Shown one piece after another: positions 49,301 to 63,070 of a stretch of DNA of 64,000 nucleotides; position 1 is the stretch's first letter; each line of letters starts with the position of its first letter. The stretch is from assembly GCA_947579665.1 (NCBI GenBank), contig OX388346.1, forward strand, positions 95,048,615-95,112,614, written 5' to 3'. The translations under genes were made by a program, and so were the position numbers. The notes below the pieces were generated by a model, which worked only from the letters and a program-made list of their open reading frames with translations, was not told the DNA's origin and searched no databases. This DNA comes from Sympetrum striolatum (lineage: Eukaryota; Arthropoda; Insecta; Odonata; Libellulidae).

Positions 49301-52150
49301 TATCGAGATTTGACCGAAAAAGCAAGAAAAACGAATAATTTTAGCGAAATTTCAATCTTTTTCCTCTTTTTTTCCCTTAATTTTCCTCATTTTATCGAGA
49401 TTTGACCGAAAAAAGCAAGAAAAACGAATAATTTTAGCGAAATATCAATTTTTATCATCTTTTTTCCCTTGATTTTCGTTATTTTATCGAGATTTGACCG
49501 AAAATAGCAAGAAAAACGAATAATTTTAGCGAAATATCAATTTTTATCACCTTTTTTCTTTTGATTTTCCTTATTTTATCGAGATTTGACCGAAAAAAGC
49601 AAGAAAAACGAATAATTTTAGCGAAATATCTATTTTTATCCTCTTTTTTCCCTTAATTTTCCTTATTTTATCGAGATTTGACCGAAAAAGGCGAGAAAAA
49701 CGAATAATTTGAGCGAAATATCAATTTTTTTCCTCTTTTTTCCCTTAATTTTCCTTATTTTATCGAGATTTGACCGAAAAAATCAAGAAAAACGAATAAT
49801 TTTAGCGAAATTTCAATTTTTTTTCCCTTTTTTTCCCTTAATTTTCCTTATTTTATCGAGATTTGCTTGAAAAAAGCAAGAAAAACGAATAATTTTTGCG
49901 AAATTTCAATTTTAATCCTCTTTTTTTCCCTTAATTTTCGTTATTTTATCGAGATTTGACCGAAAAAAGCAAGAAAAATGAATAATTTTAGCGAAATTTC
50001 AATTTTTTTCCACTTTTTTTCCCTTAATTTTCCTTATTTTATCGAGATTTGACCGAAAAAAGTAAGAAAAACGAATAATTTTAGCAAAATATCAATTTTT
50101 ATCCTCTTTTTTCCCTTAATTTTCCTTATTTTATCGAGATTTGACCGAAAAAAGCAAGAAAAACGAATAATTTTAGCGAAATTTCAATTTTTGTCCTCTT
50201 TTTTTCCCTTAATTTTCCTTATTTTATCGAGGTTTGTCCGAAAAAAGCAAGAAAAACGAATAATTTTAGCGAAATATCAATTTTTATCCTCTTTTATTCC
50301 CTTAATTTTCCTTATTTTATCGAGATTTGACCGAAAAAAGCAAGAAAAACGAATAATTTTAGCGAAATTTCAATTTTTTTCCCCATTTTTTCCCTTAATT
50401 TTCGTTATTTTATCGAGATTTGACATAAAAAAGCAAGAAAAACGAATAATTTTAGCGAAATGTCAATTTTTTTCCTCTTTTTTTCCCTTAATCGTCCACA
50501 TTTTATCGAGATTTGACCGAAAATAGCAAGAAAAACGAATAATTTTAGCTAAATATCAATTTTTATCATCTTTTTTCCCTTGATTTTCCTTATTTTATCG
50601 ATATTTGACCGAAAAAAGCAAGAAAAACGAATAATTTTAGGGAAATATCGATTTTAATCCTCTTTTTTTCCCTTAATTTTCCTCATTTTATCGAGATTTG
50701 ACCGAAAAAAGCAAGAAAAACGAATAATTTTAGCGAAATTTCAATTTTAATCCTCTTTTTTTCCCTTAATTTTCCTCATTTTATCGAGATTTGACCGAAA
50801 AAAGCTAGAAAAACGAACAATTTTAGCGAAATTTCAATTTTTTTCCTCTTTTTATCCCTTAATTTTCCTTATTTTATCGAGATTTGACCGAAAAAATCAA
50901 GAAAAACGAATAATTTTAGCGAAATATCAATTTTTATCATCTTTTTTCCCTTTATTTTCCTTATTTTATCGAGATTTGACCGAAAAAAGCAAGAAAAACG
51001 AATAATTTTAGCGAAATTTCAATTTTTTTAGTCTTTTTTCCCTTAATTTTCCTTATTTTATCGAGATTTGACATAGAAAAGCAAGAAAAACGAATAATTT
51101 TAGCGAAATTTCAATTTTTTTCCTCTTTTTTCCCTTAATTTTCCTTATTTTATCGAGATTTGACCGAAAAAAGCAAGAAAAACGAATAATTTTAGCGAAA
51201 TTTCAATTTTTTTCCTCTTTTTTACCGTTAATTTTCCTTATTTTATCGAGATTTGACCGAAAAAAGCAAGAAAAACGAATTATTTTAGCGAAATTTCTAT
51301 TTTTTTCCTCTTTTTTCCCTTAATTTTCCTTATTTTATCGAGATTTGACCGAAAAAAGCAAGAAAAACAAATAATTTTAGCGAAATTTCAATTTTTTTCC
51401 TCTTTTTTCCCTTAATTTTCCTTATTTATCGAGATTTGACTTAAAAAAGCTAGAAAAACGAATAATTTTAGCGAAATTTCAATTTTTTTCCTCTTTTTTT
51501 CCCTTAATTTTCCTTATTTTATCGAGGTTTGTCCGAAAAAAGCAAGAAAAACGAATAATTTTAGCGAAATATCAATTTTTATCCTCTTTTATTCCCTTAA
51601 TTTTCCTTATTTAATCGAGATTTGACCGAAAAAAGCAAGAAAAACGAATAATTTTAGCGAAATTTCAATTTTTTTAGTCTTTTTTTCTCTTAATTTTCCA
51701 CATTTTATCGAGATTTGACCGAAAAAAGCAAGAAAAACGAATAATTTTAGCTAAATATCAATTTTTATCATTTTTTTCCCTTGATTTTCCTTATTTTATC
51801 GATATTTGACCGAAAAAAGCAAGAAAAACGAATAATTTTAGCGAAATATCAATTTTTATCCTCGTTTTTTCCCTTAATTTTCCTCATTTTATCGAGATTT
51901 GACCGAAAAAAGCAAGAAAAACGAATAATTTTAGCGAAATTTCAATTTTTTTCCTCTTTTTTACCCTTAAATTTCCTTATTTTATCGAGATTTGACCGAA
52001 AAAAGCAAGAAAAACGAATAATTTTAGCGAAATTTCAATTTTTTCCTCTTTTTTACCCTTAATTTTCCTTATTTTATCGAGATTTGACCGAAAAAAGCAA
52101 GAAAAACGAATAATTTTAGCGAAATTTCTATTTTTTTCCTCTTTTTTTCC
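38480..52150 (+). repeat. Three-copy higher-order repeat of about 5 kb
   Basis: A long ordered block starts near 38480, 43435 and 48840. Landmarks are ATCCTCGTTTTTT (38541, 43495 and 48900), CGTTATTTTATCG after CCTTGATTTT, the TTATTTATCGAGATTTGACTT monomer (about 40367, 45225 and 51419), and a second CCTCGTTTTTT (40803, 45661 and 51861). Copies 1 and 2 are about 4.95 kb apart, falling to 4.86 kb after a one-monomer loss. Copies 2 and 3 are 5.4 kb apart, rising to 6.2 kb because copy 3 has about eight extra monomers. Confidence 0.85.
47039..47690 (+). repeat. Two-monomer tandem repeat and distant copy of 37219-37690
   Basis: A dimer containing AAAAAATAATAATTTT and ATCAATTTTATCC is repeated at 182 bp (47039 and 47221). 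The following block, to about 47690, matches 37219-37690 at an offset of 9989 bp, including GAAAATTGAATAATTTGAG (37392 and 47381). Confidence 0.8.
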
Positions 52151-54060
52151 TTAATTTTCCTTATTTTATCGACATTAGACCGAAAAAAGCAAGAAAAACG
52201 AATAATTTTAGCGAAATTTCTGTTTTTTTCCTCTTTTTTTCCCTTAATTTTCCTTATTTTATCGAGATTTGACCGAAAAAAGCAAGAAAAACGAATAATT
52301 TTAGCGAAATTTCTATTTTTTTCCTCTTTTTTTCCCTTAATTTTCCTTATTTTATCGAGATTTGACCGAAAAAAGCAAGAAAAACGAATAATTTTAGCGA
52401 AATTTCAATTTTTTTAGTCTTTTTTTCCCTTAATTTTCCTTATTTTATCGAGATTTGACATAAAAAAGCAAGAAAAACGAATAATTTTAGCGAAATTTCA
52501 ATTTTTTTCCTCTTTTTTCCCTTAATTTTCCTTATTTTATCGAGATTTGACCGAAAAAAGCTAGAAAAACGAATAATTTTAGCGAAATTTCAATTTTTTT
52601 CCTCTTTTTTACCCTTAATTTTCCTTACTTTATCGAGATTTGACCGAAAAAAGCAAGAAAAACGAATAATTTTAGCGAAATTTCTATTTTTTTCCTCTTT
52701 TTTTCCCTTAATTTTCCTTATTTTATCGAGATTTGACCGAAAAAAGCAAGAAAAACGAATAATTTTAGCGAAATTTCAATTTTTTTAGTCTTTTTTCCCT
52801 TAATTTTCCTTATTTTATCGAGATTTGACATAAAAAAGCAAGAAAAACGAATAATTTTAGCAAAATTTCAATTTTTTTCCTCTTTTTTCCCTTAATTTTC
52901 CTTATTTTATCGAGATTTGACCGAAAAAAGCTAGAAAAACGAATAATTTTAGCGAAATTTCGATTTTTTTCCTCTTTTTTTCCCTTAATTTTCCTTATTT
53001 TATCGAGGTTTGTCCGAAAAAAGCAAGAAAAACGAATAATTTTAGCGAAATTTCAATTTTTTTCCTCTTTTTTTCCCTTAATTTTCCTCATTTTATCGAG
53101 ATTTGACCGAAAAAAAAAAAGAAAAACGAATAATTTTAGCGAAATATCAATTTTTATCATCTTTTTTCCCTTGATTTTCCTTATTTTATCGATATTTGAC
53201 CGAAAAAAGCAAGAAAAACGAATAATTTTAGCGAAATATCAATTTTTATCATCTTTTTTCCCTTGATTTTAATTATTTTATCGAGATTTGACCGAAAAAA
53301 GAGAAAAAAAAAATAATTTTAGCGAAATATCTATTTTTATCCTCTTTTTTTCCCTTAATTTTCCTTATTTTATCGAGATTTGGCCGAAAAAAGCAAGAAA
53401 AACGAATAATTTTTACGAAATTTCAATTTTTTTCCCCTTTTTTTCCCTTAATTTTCCTTATTTTATCGAGATTTGCTTGAAAAAAGCAAGAAAAACGAAT
53501 AATTTGAGCGAAATTTCAATTTTAATACTCTTTTTTTCCCTTAATTTTCCTTATTTTATCGAGATTTGACCGAAAAAAGCAAGAAAAACGAATAATTTTA
53601 GCGAAATTTCAATTTTTTTCCTCTTTTTTTCCCTTAATTTTCGTTATTTTATCGAGATTTGACAGAAAAAAAGCAAGAAAAACGAATAATTTTAGCGAAA
53701 TGTCAATTTTTTTCCTCTTTTTTTCCCTTAATTTTCCACATTTTTCGAGATTTGACCGAAAATAGCAAGAAAAACGAATAATTTTAGCTAAATATCAATT
53801 TTTATCATCTTTTTTCCCTTGATTTTCCTTATTTTATCGATATTTGACCGAAAAAAGCAAGAAAAACGAATAATTTTAGCGAAATTTCAATTTTTTTCCT
53901 CTTTTTTTCCCTTAATTTTCGTTATTTTATCGAGATTTGACATAAAAAATCAAGAAAAACGAATAATTTTAGCGAAATGTCAATTTTTTTCCTCTTTTTT
54001 TCCCTTATTTTTCCACATTTTTCGAGATTTTACCGAAAATAGCAAGAAAAACGAATAATT

Positions 54061-57000
54061 TTAGCTAAATATCAATTTTTATCATCTCTTTTCCCTTGAT
54101 TTTCCTTATTTTATCGATATTTGACCGAAAAAAGCAAGAAAAACGAATAATTTTAGCGAAATATCAATTTTTATCCTCTTTTTTTCCCTTAATTTTCCTC
54201 ATTTTATCAAGATTTGACCGAAAAAAGCAAGAAAAACGAATAATTTTAGCGAATATATATTTTTTTCCTCTTTTTTCCCTTAATTTTCCTTATTTTATCG
54301 AGATTTGACCGATAAAAGCAAGAAAAACGAATAATTTTAGCGAAATTTCAATTTTTTTCCTCTCTTTTTCGCTTAATTTTCCTTATTTTATCGAGATTTA
54401 ACCAAAAAAAGCTAGAAAAACGAACAATTTTAGCGAAATTTCAATTTTTTTCCTCTTTTTATCCCTTAATTTTCCTTATTTTATCGAGATTTGACCGAAA
54501 AAATCAAGAAAAACGAATAATTTTAGAGAAATATCAATTTTTATCACCTTTTTTCCCTTGATTTTCCTTATTTTATCGAGATTTGACCGAAAAAAGCAAG
54601 AAAAACGAATAATTTTAGCGAAATATCAATTTTTATCCTCTTTTTGTCCCTTAATTTTCCTTATTTTATCGAGATTTGACCAAAAAAAGCAAGAAAATTG
54701 AATAATTTGAGCGAAATTTCAATTTTTTTCCCCTTTTTTTCCCTTAATTTTCCTCATTTTATCGAGATTTGACCGAAAAAAGCAAGAAAAACGAATAATT
54801 TTAGCGAAATTTCAATTTTTTTCCTCTTTTTTTCCCTTTATTTTCCTTATTTTATCGAGATTTGACCGAAAAAAGGAAAAAAACGAATAATTTTTGCATA
54901 ATTTCAAGTTTTTTCCTCTTTTTTCCCTTAATTTTCCTTATTTTATCGAGATTTGACCGAAAAAAGCAAGAAAAACGAATAATTTTAGCGAAATATCAAT
55001 TTTTATCCTCTTTTTTCCCTTAATTTTCCTTATTTTATCGAGATTTGACCGATAAAAGCAAGAAAAACGAATAATTTTAGCGAAATTTCAATTTTTTTCC
55101 TCTTTTTTTCCCTTAATTTTCCTTATTTTATCGAGATTTGACCGAAAAAGCAAGAAAAACGAATAATTTTAGCGAAATTTCAATTTCTTTCCTCTTTTTT
55201 TCCCTCAATTTTCCTCATTTTATCGAGATTTGACCGAAAAAAAAAGAAAAACGAATAATTTTAGCGAAATATCAATTTTTATCATCTTTTATCCCTTGAT
55301 TTTCCTTATTTTATCGAGATTTGACCAAAAAAAGCAAGAAAAACGAATAATTTTAGCGAAATATCAATTTTTATCATCTTTTTTTCCCTTGATTTTCCTT
55401 ATTTTATCGAGATTTGACCGAAAAAAGCAAGAAAAACGAATAATTTTAGCGAAATATCTATTTTTATCCTCTTTTTTTCCCTTAATTTTCCTTATTTTAT
55501 CGAGATTTGACCGAAAAAAGCAAGAAAATTGAATAATTTTAGCACAATATCAATTTTTATCCTCTCTTTTCCCTTAATTTTCCTTATTTTATCGAGATTT
55601 GACCGAAAAAAGCTAGAAAAACGAATAATTTTAGCGAAATTTCAATTTTTGTCCTCTTTTTTTCCCTTAATTTTCCTTATTTTATCGAGATTTGACCGAA
55701 AAAAGCAAGAAAAACGAATAATTTTAGCGAAATTTCAATTTTTTTCCTCTTTTTTTCCCTTAATTTTCGTTATTTTATCGAGATTTGACATAAAAAAGCA
55801 AGAAAAACGAATAATTTTAGCGAAATGTCAATTTTTTTCCTCTTTTTTTCCCTTAATTTTCCACATTTTTCGAGATTTAACCGAAAATAGAAAGAAAAAC
55901 GAATAATTTTAGCTAAATATCAATTTTTATCATCTCTTTTCCCTTGATTTTCCTTATTTTATCGATATTTGACCGAAAAAAGCAAGAAAAACGAATAATT
56001 TTAGCGAAATATCAATTTTTAACCTCTTTTTTTCCCTTAATTTTCCTCATTTTATCAAGATTTGACCGAAAAAGCAAGAAAAACGAATAATTTTAGCGAA
56101 TTTATATTTTTTTCCTCTTTTTTCCCTTAATTTTCCTTATTTTATCGAGATTTGACCGAAAAAAGCAAGAAAAACGAATAATTTTAGCGAAATTTCAATT
56201 TTTTTCCTCTCTTTTTCGCTTAATTTTCCTTATTTTATCGAGATTTGACCAAAAAAAGCTAGGAAAACGAACAATTTTAGCGAAATTTCAATTTTTTTCC
56301 TCTTTTTATCCCTTAATTTTCCTTATTTTATCGAGATTTGACCAAAAAAATCAAGAAAAACGAATAATTTTAGCGAAATATCAAATTTTATCACCTTTTT
56401 TCCCTTGATTTTCCTTATTTTATCGAGATTTGACCGAAAAAAGCAAGAAAAACGAATAATTTTAGCGAAATATCAATTTTTATCCTCTTTATGTCCCTTA
56501 ATTTTCCTTATTTTATCGAGATTTGACCGAAAAAAGCAAGAAAATTGAATAATTTGAGCGAAATTTCAATTTTTTTCCTCTTTTTTTCCCTTAATTTTCC
56601 TCATTTTATCGAGATTTGACCGAAAAAAGCAAGAAAAACGAATAATTTTAGCGAAATTTCAATTTTTTTCCTCTTTTTTTCCCTTTATTTTCCTTATTTT
56701 ATCGAGATTTGACCGAAAAAAGGAAAAAAAACGAATAATTTTTGCATAATTTCAAGTTTTTTCCTCTTTTTTCCCTTAATTTTCCTTATTTTATCGAGAT
56801 TTGACCGAAAAAAAGCAAGAAAAACGAATAATTTTAGCGAAATATCAATTTTTATCCTCTTTTTTCCCTTAATTTTCCTTATTTTATCGAGATTTGACCG
56901 ATAAAAGCAAGAAAAACGAATAATTTTAGCGAAATTTCAATTTTTTTCCTCTTTTTTTCCCTTCATTTTCCTTATTTTATCGAGATTTGACCGAAAAAGC

Positions 57001-57758
57001 AAGAAAAACGAATAATTTTAGCGAAATTTCAATTTTTTTCCTCTTTTTTTCCCTCAATTTTCCTCATTTTATCGAGATTTGACCGAAAAAAAAAAGAAAA
57101 ACGAATAATTTTAGCGAAATATCAATTTTTATCATCTTTTATCCCTTGATTTTCCTTATTTTATCGAGATTTGACCAAAAAAAGCAAGAAAAACGAATAA
57201 TTTTAGCAAAATATCAATTTTTATCACCTTTTTTCCCTTGATTTTCCTTATTTTATCGAGATTTGACCGAAAAAAGCAAGAAAAACGAATAATTTTAGCG
57301 AAATATCTATTTTTATCCTCTTTTTTTCCCTTAATTTTCCTTATTTTATCGAGATTTGACCGAAAAAAGCAAGAAAATTGAATAATTTTAGCACAATATC
57401 AATTTTTATCCTCTCTTTTCCCTTAATTTTCCTTATTTTATCGAGATTTGACCGAAAAAAGCTAGAAAAACGAATAATTTTAGCGAAATTTCAATTTTTG
57501 TCCTCTTTTTTTCCCTTAATTTTCCTTATTTTATCGAGATTTGACCGAAAAAAGCAAGAAAAACGAATAATTTTAGCGAAATTTCAATTTTTTTCCTCTT
57601 TTTCTCCCTTAATTTTCGTTATTTTATCGAGATTTGACATAAAAAAGCAAGAAAAACGAATAATTTTAGCGAAATGTCAATTTTTTTCCTCTTTTTTTCC
57701 CTTAATTTTCCACATTTTTCGAGATTTAACCGAAAATAGCAAGAAAAACGAATAATTT
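54061..57758 (+). repeat. Tandem duplication, offset 1848-1849 bp (20 monomers)
   Basis: TTAGCTAAATATCAATTTT with TCATCTCTTTTCCC occurs at 54061, 55909 and 57758, and the monomer order between is the same in both intervals. The copies are close to identical; differences are mostly single bases or A-run lengths. After 57781 a third copy starts internally, skipping about eight monomers to the GGAAGAAAAACG / TTGCATAATTTC monomer. Confidence 0.9.
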
Positions 57759-60419
57759 TAGCTAAATATCAATTTTTATCATCTCTTTTCCCTTGATTTT
57801 CCTTATTTTATCGAGATTTGACCGAAAAAAGGAAGAAAAACGAATAATTTTTGCATAATTTCAAGTTTTTTCCTCTTTTTTCCCTTAATTTTCCTTATTT
57901 TATCGAGATTTGACCGAAAAAAGCAAGAAAAACGAATAATTTTAGCGAAATATCAATTTTTATCCTCTTTTTTCCCTTAATTTTCCTTATTTTATCGAGA
58001 TTTGACCGATAAAAGCAAGAAAAACGAATAATTTTAGCGAAATTTCAATTTTTTTCCTCTTTTTTTCCCTTAATTTTCCTTATTTTATCGAGATTTGACC
58101 GAAAAAGCAAGAAAAACGAATAATTTTAGCGAAATTTCAATTTTTTTCCTCTTTTTTTCCCTCAATTTTCCTCATTTTATCGAGATTTGACCGAAAAAAA
58201 AAAGAAAAACGAATAATTTTTGCGAAATATCAATTTTTATCATCTTTTATCCCTTGATTTTCCTTATTTTATCGAGATTTGACCAAAAAACGCAAGAAAA
58301 ACGAATAATTTTAGCGAAATATCAATTTTTATCACCTTTTTTCCCTTGATTTTCCTTATTTAATCGAGATTTGACCGAAAAAAGCAAGAAAAACGAATAA
58401 TTTTAGCGTAATATCTATTTTTATCCTCTTTTTTTCCCTTAATTTTCCTTATTTTATCGAGATATGACCGAAAAAGGCAAGAAAAACGAATAATTTGAGC
58501 GAATTTCCAATTTTTTTCCTCTTTTTTTCCCTTAGATTTCCTTATTTTATCGAGATTTGGCCGAAAAAAGCAAGAAAAACGAATAATTTTAGCGAAATTT
58601 CAATTTTTTTCCTTTTTTTTCCCTTAATTTTCCTTATTTTATTGAGATTTGCTTGTAAAAAGCAAGAAAAACGAATAATTTTTGCGAAATTTCAATTTTA
58701 ATCCTCTTTTTTTCCCTTAATTTTCGTTATTTTATCGAGATTTGACCGAAAAAAGCAAGAAAAACGAATAATTTTAGCGAAATTTCAATTTTTTTCCTCT
58801 TTTTTTCCCTTAATTTTCCTTATTTTATCGAGATTTGACCGAAAAAAGTAAGAAAAACGAATAATTTTTGCACAATATCAATTTTTATCCTCTTTTTTCC
58901 CTTAATATTCCTTATTTTATCGAGATTTGACCGAAAAAAGCTAGAAAAACGAATAATTTTAGCGAAATTTCAATTTTTGTCCTATTTTTTTTCTTAATTT
59001 TCCTTATTTTGTCGAGGTTTGTCCGAAAAAAGCAAGAAAAACGAATAATTTTAGCGAAATATCAATTTTTATCCTCTTTTATTCCCTTAATTTTCCTTAT
59101 TTTATCGAGATTTGACCGAAAAAAGCAAGAAAAACGAATAAATTTAGCGAAATATCAATTTTTTTCCTCTTTTTTTCCCTTAATTTTCGTTATTTTATCG
59201 AGATTTGACATAAAAAAGCAAGAAAAACGAATAATTTTAGCGAAATGTCAATTGTTTTCCTCTTTTTTTCCCTTAATTTTCCACATTTTATCGAGATTTG
59301 ACCGAAAATAGCAAGAAAAACGAATAATTTTAGCTAAATATCAATTTTTATCATCTTTTTTCCTTTGATTTTCCTTATTTTATCGATATTTCACCGAAAA
59401 AAGCAAGAAAAACGAATAATTTTAGCGAAATATCAATTTTTATCCTCTTTTTTTCCCTTAATTTTCCTCATTTTATCGAGATTTGACCGAAAAAAGCAAG
59501 AAAAACGAATAATTTTAGCGAAATTTCAATTTTTTTCCCCTTTTTTTCCCTTAATTTTCCTTATTTTATCGAGATTTGCTTGAAAAAAGCAAGAAAAACG
59601 AATTATTTTTGCGAAATTTCAATTTTAATCCTCTTTTTTTCCGTTAATTTTCGTTATTTTATCGAGATTTGACCGAAAAAAGCAAGAAAAACGAATAATT
59701 TTAGCGAAATTTCAATTTTTTTCCTCTTTTTTTCCCTTAATTTTCCTTATTTTATCGAGATTTGACCGAAAAAAGTAAGAAAAACGAATAATTTTAGCAA
59801 AATATCAATTTTTATCCTCTTTTTTCCCTTAATTTTCCTTATTTTATCGAGATTTGACCGAAAAAAGCTAGAAAAACGAATAATTTTAGCGAAATTTCAA
59901 TTTTTTTCCTCTTTTTTTCCCTTAATTTTCCTTATTTTATCAAGATTTGACCGAAAAAAGCAAGAAAATTGAATAATTTGAGCGAAATTTCAATTTTTAT
60001 CCTCTTTTATTCCCTTAATTTTCCTTATTTTATCGAGATTTGACCGAAAAAAGCAAGAAAAACGAATAATTTTAGCGAAATTTCAATTTTTTTCCTCTTT
60101 TTTTCCCTTTATTTTCCTTATTTTATCGAGATTTGACCGAAAAAAGCAAGAAAAACGAATAATTTTTGCGAAATTTCAAGTTTTTTCCTCTTTTTTTCCC
60201 TTAATTTTCCTTATTTTATCGAGATTTGACCGAAAAAAGCAAGAAAAACGAATAATTTGAGCGAAATTTCAATTTTATTCCTCTTTTTTACCCTTAATTT
60301 TCCTTATGTTATCGAGATTTGACCGAAAAAAGCAAGAAAAACGAATAATTTTAGCAAAATTTCTATTTTTTTCCTCTTTTTTCCCTTAATTTTCCTTATT
60401 TTATCGAGATTTGACCGAA

Positions 60420-61130
60420 AAAAGCAAGAAAAACGAATAATTTTAGCGAAATATCAATTTTAATCCTCTTTTTTTCCCTTAATTTTCCTTATTTTATCGA
60501 GAATTGACCGAAAAAAGCAAGAAAAACGAATAATTTTAGCGAAATTTCAATTTTTTTCCTCTTTTTTTCCCTTAATTTTCTTATTTTATCGAGATTTGAC
60601 CGAAAAAGCAAGAAAAAATAATAATTTTAGCGAAATATCAATTTTTATCCTCTTTTTTTCCCTTAATTTTCCTTATTTTATCAAGATTTGACCGAAAAAA
60701 GCAAGAAAATTGAATAATTTGAGCAAAATTTCAATTTTTTTCCTCTTTTTTCCCTTAATTTTCCTTATTGTATCGAGATTTGACCGAAAAAAGCAAGAAA
60801 AACGAATAATTTTAGCGAAATATCAATTTTAATCCTCTTTTTTTCCCTTAATTTTCCTTATTTTATCGAGAATTGACCGAAAAAAGCAAGAAAAACGAAT
60901 AATTTTAGCGAAATTTCAATTTTTTTCCTCTTTTTTTCCCTTAATTTTCTTATTTTATCGAGATTTGACCGAAAAAGCAAGAAAAAATAATAATTTTAGC
61001 GAAATATCAATTTTTATCCTCTTTTTTTCCCTTAATTTTCCTTATTTTATCAAGATTTGACCGAAAAAAGCAAGAAAATTGAATAATTTGAGCAAAATTT
61101 CAATTTTTTTCCTCTTTTTTCCCTTAATTT
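60420..61130 (+). repeat. Four-monomer tandem duplication, offset 369 bp
   Basis: CGAGAATTGACCG (60498 and 60867), AAAAATAATAATTTT and GAGCAAAATTTCAA (60721 and 61090) all recur at 369 bp. A further copy of the same four monomers is found near 62150-62440. Confidence 0.85.
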
Positions 61131-61559
61131 TCCTTATTTTAACGAGATTTGACCGAATAAAGCAAGAAAAACGAATAATTTTAGCGAAATTTCAATTTTT
61201 TTCCTCTTTTTTTCCCCTAATTTTCCACATTTTATCGAGATTTGACCGAAAAAAGCAATAAAAACGAATAATTTTAGCTAAATATCAATTTTTATCATCT
61301 TTTTTCCCTTGATTTTCCTTATTTTATCGATATTTGACCGAAAAAAGCAAGAAAAACGAATAATTTTAGCGAAATATCAATTTTTATCCTCTTTTTTTCC
61401 CTTAATTTTCCTCATTTTATCGAGATTTGACCGAAAAAAGCAAGAAAAACGAATAATTTTAGCGAAATTTCAATTTTTTGCCTCTTTTTTCCCTTAATTT
61501 TCCACATTTTATCGAGATTTGACCGAAAAAAGCAAGAAAAACGAATAATTTTAGCTAAA

Positions 61560-63070
61560 TATCAATTTTTATCACCTTTTTTCCCTTGATTTTCCTTATT
61601 TTATCGATATTTGACCGAAAAAAGCAAGAAAAACGAATAATTTTAGCGAAATATCAATTTTTTTAGTCTTTTTTTCCCTTAATTTTCCTTATTTTATCGA
61701 AATTTGACCGAAAAAAGCAAAAAAAAACGAATAATTTTAGCGAAATTTCAATTTTTTTCCTCTTTTTTTCCCTTAATTCTCCTTATTTTATCGAGATTTG
61801 ACCGAAAAAAGCTAGAAAAACGAATAATTTTAGCGAAATTTCAATTTTTTTCCTCTTTTTTCCCTTAATTTTCCACATTTTATCGAGATTTGACCGAAAA
61901 AAGCAAGAAAAACGAATAATTTTAGCTAAATATCAATTTTTATCATCTTTTTTCCCTTGATTTTCCTTATTTTATCGAGAATTTACCGAAAAAAGCAAAA
62001 AAAAGGAATAATTTTAGCGAAATTTTAATTTTTTTCCTCTTTTTTTCCCTTAATTTTCCTTATTTTATCGAGATTTGACCGAAAAAAGTAAGAAAAACGA
62101 ATAATTTTAGCAAAATATCAATTATTGTCCTCTTTTTTCCCTTAATTTTCCTTATTTTATCGAGAATTGACCGAAAAAAGCAAGAAAAACGAATAATTTT
62201 AGCGAAATTTCAATTTTTTTCCTCTTTTTTTCCCTTAATTTTCTTATTTTATCGAGATTTGACCGAAAAAGCAAGAAAAAATAATAATTTTAGCGAAATA
62301 TCAATTTTTATCCTCTTTTTTTCCCTTAATTTTCCTTATTTTATCAAGATTTGACCGAAAAAAGCAAGAAAATTGAATAATTTGAGCAAAATTTCAATTT
62401 TTTTCCTCTTTTTTCCCTTAATTTTCCTTATTTTATCGAGATTTGACCGAAAAAAGCAATAAAAACGAATAATTTTAGCTAAATATCAATTTTTATCACC
62501 TTTTTTCCCTTGATTTTCCTTATTTTATCGATATTTGACCGAAAAAAGCAAGAAAAACGAATAATTTTAGCGAAATATCAATTTTTTTAGTCTTTTTTTC
62601 CCTTAATTTTCCTTATTTTATCGAAATTTGACCGAAAAAAGCAAAAAAAACGAATAATTTTAGCGAAATTTCAATTTTTTTCCTCTTTTTTTCCCTTAAT
62701 TCTCCTTATTTTATCGAGATTTGACCGAAAAAAGCTAGAAAAACGAATAATTTTAGCGAAATTTCAATTTTTTTCCTCTTTTTTCCCTTAATTTTCCACA
62801 TTTTATCGAGATTTGACCGAAAAAAGCAAGAAAAACGAATAATTTTAGCTAAATATCAATTTTTATCATCTTTTTTCCCTTGATTTTCCTTATTTTATCG
62901 AGAATTTACCGAAAAAAGCAAAAAAAAGGAATAATTTTAGCGAAATTTTAATTTTTTTCCACTTTTTTTCCCTTAATTTTCCTTATTTTATCGAGATTTG
63001 ACCGAAAAAAGTAAGAAAAACGAATAATTTTAGCAAAATATCAATTATTGTCCTCTTTTTTCCCTTAATT
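61560..63070 (+). repeat. Tandem duplication, offset 924 bp
   Basis: The rare TATCGAAATTTGACCG (61695 and 62619), CGAGAATTTACCG with GCAAAAAAAAGG (about 61977 and 62901), and ATCAATTATTGTCC (about 62117 and 63041) recur at 924 bp, or ten monomers. The intervening order is preserved. Confidence 0.87.
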
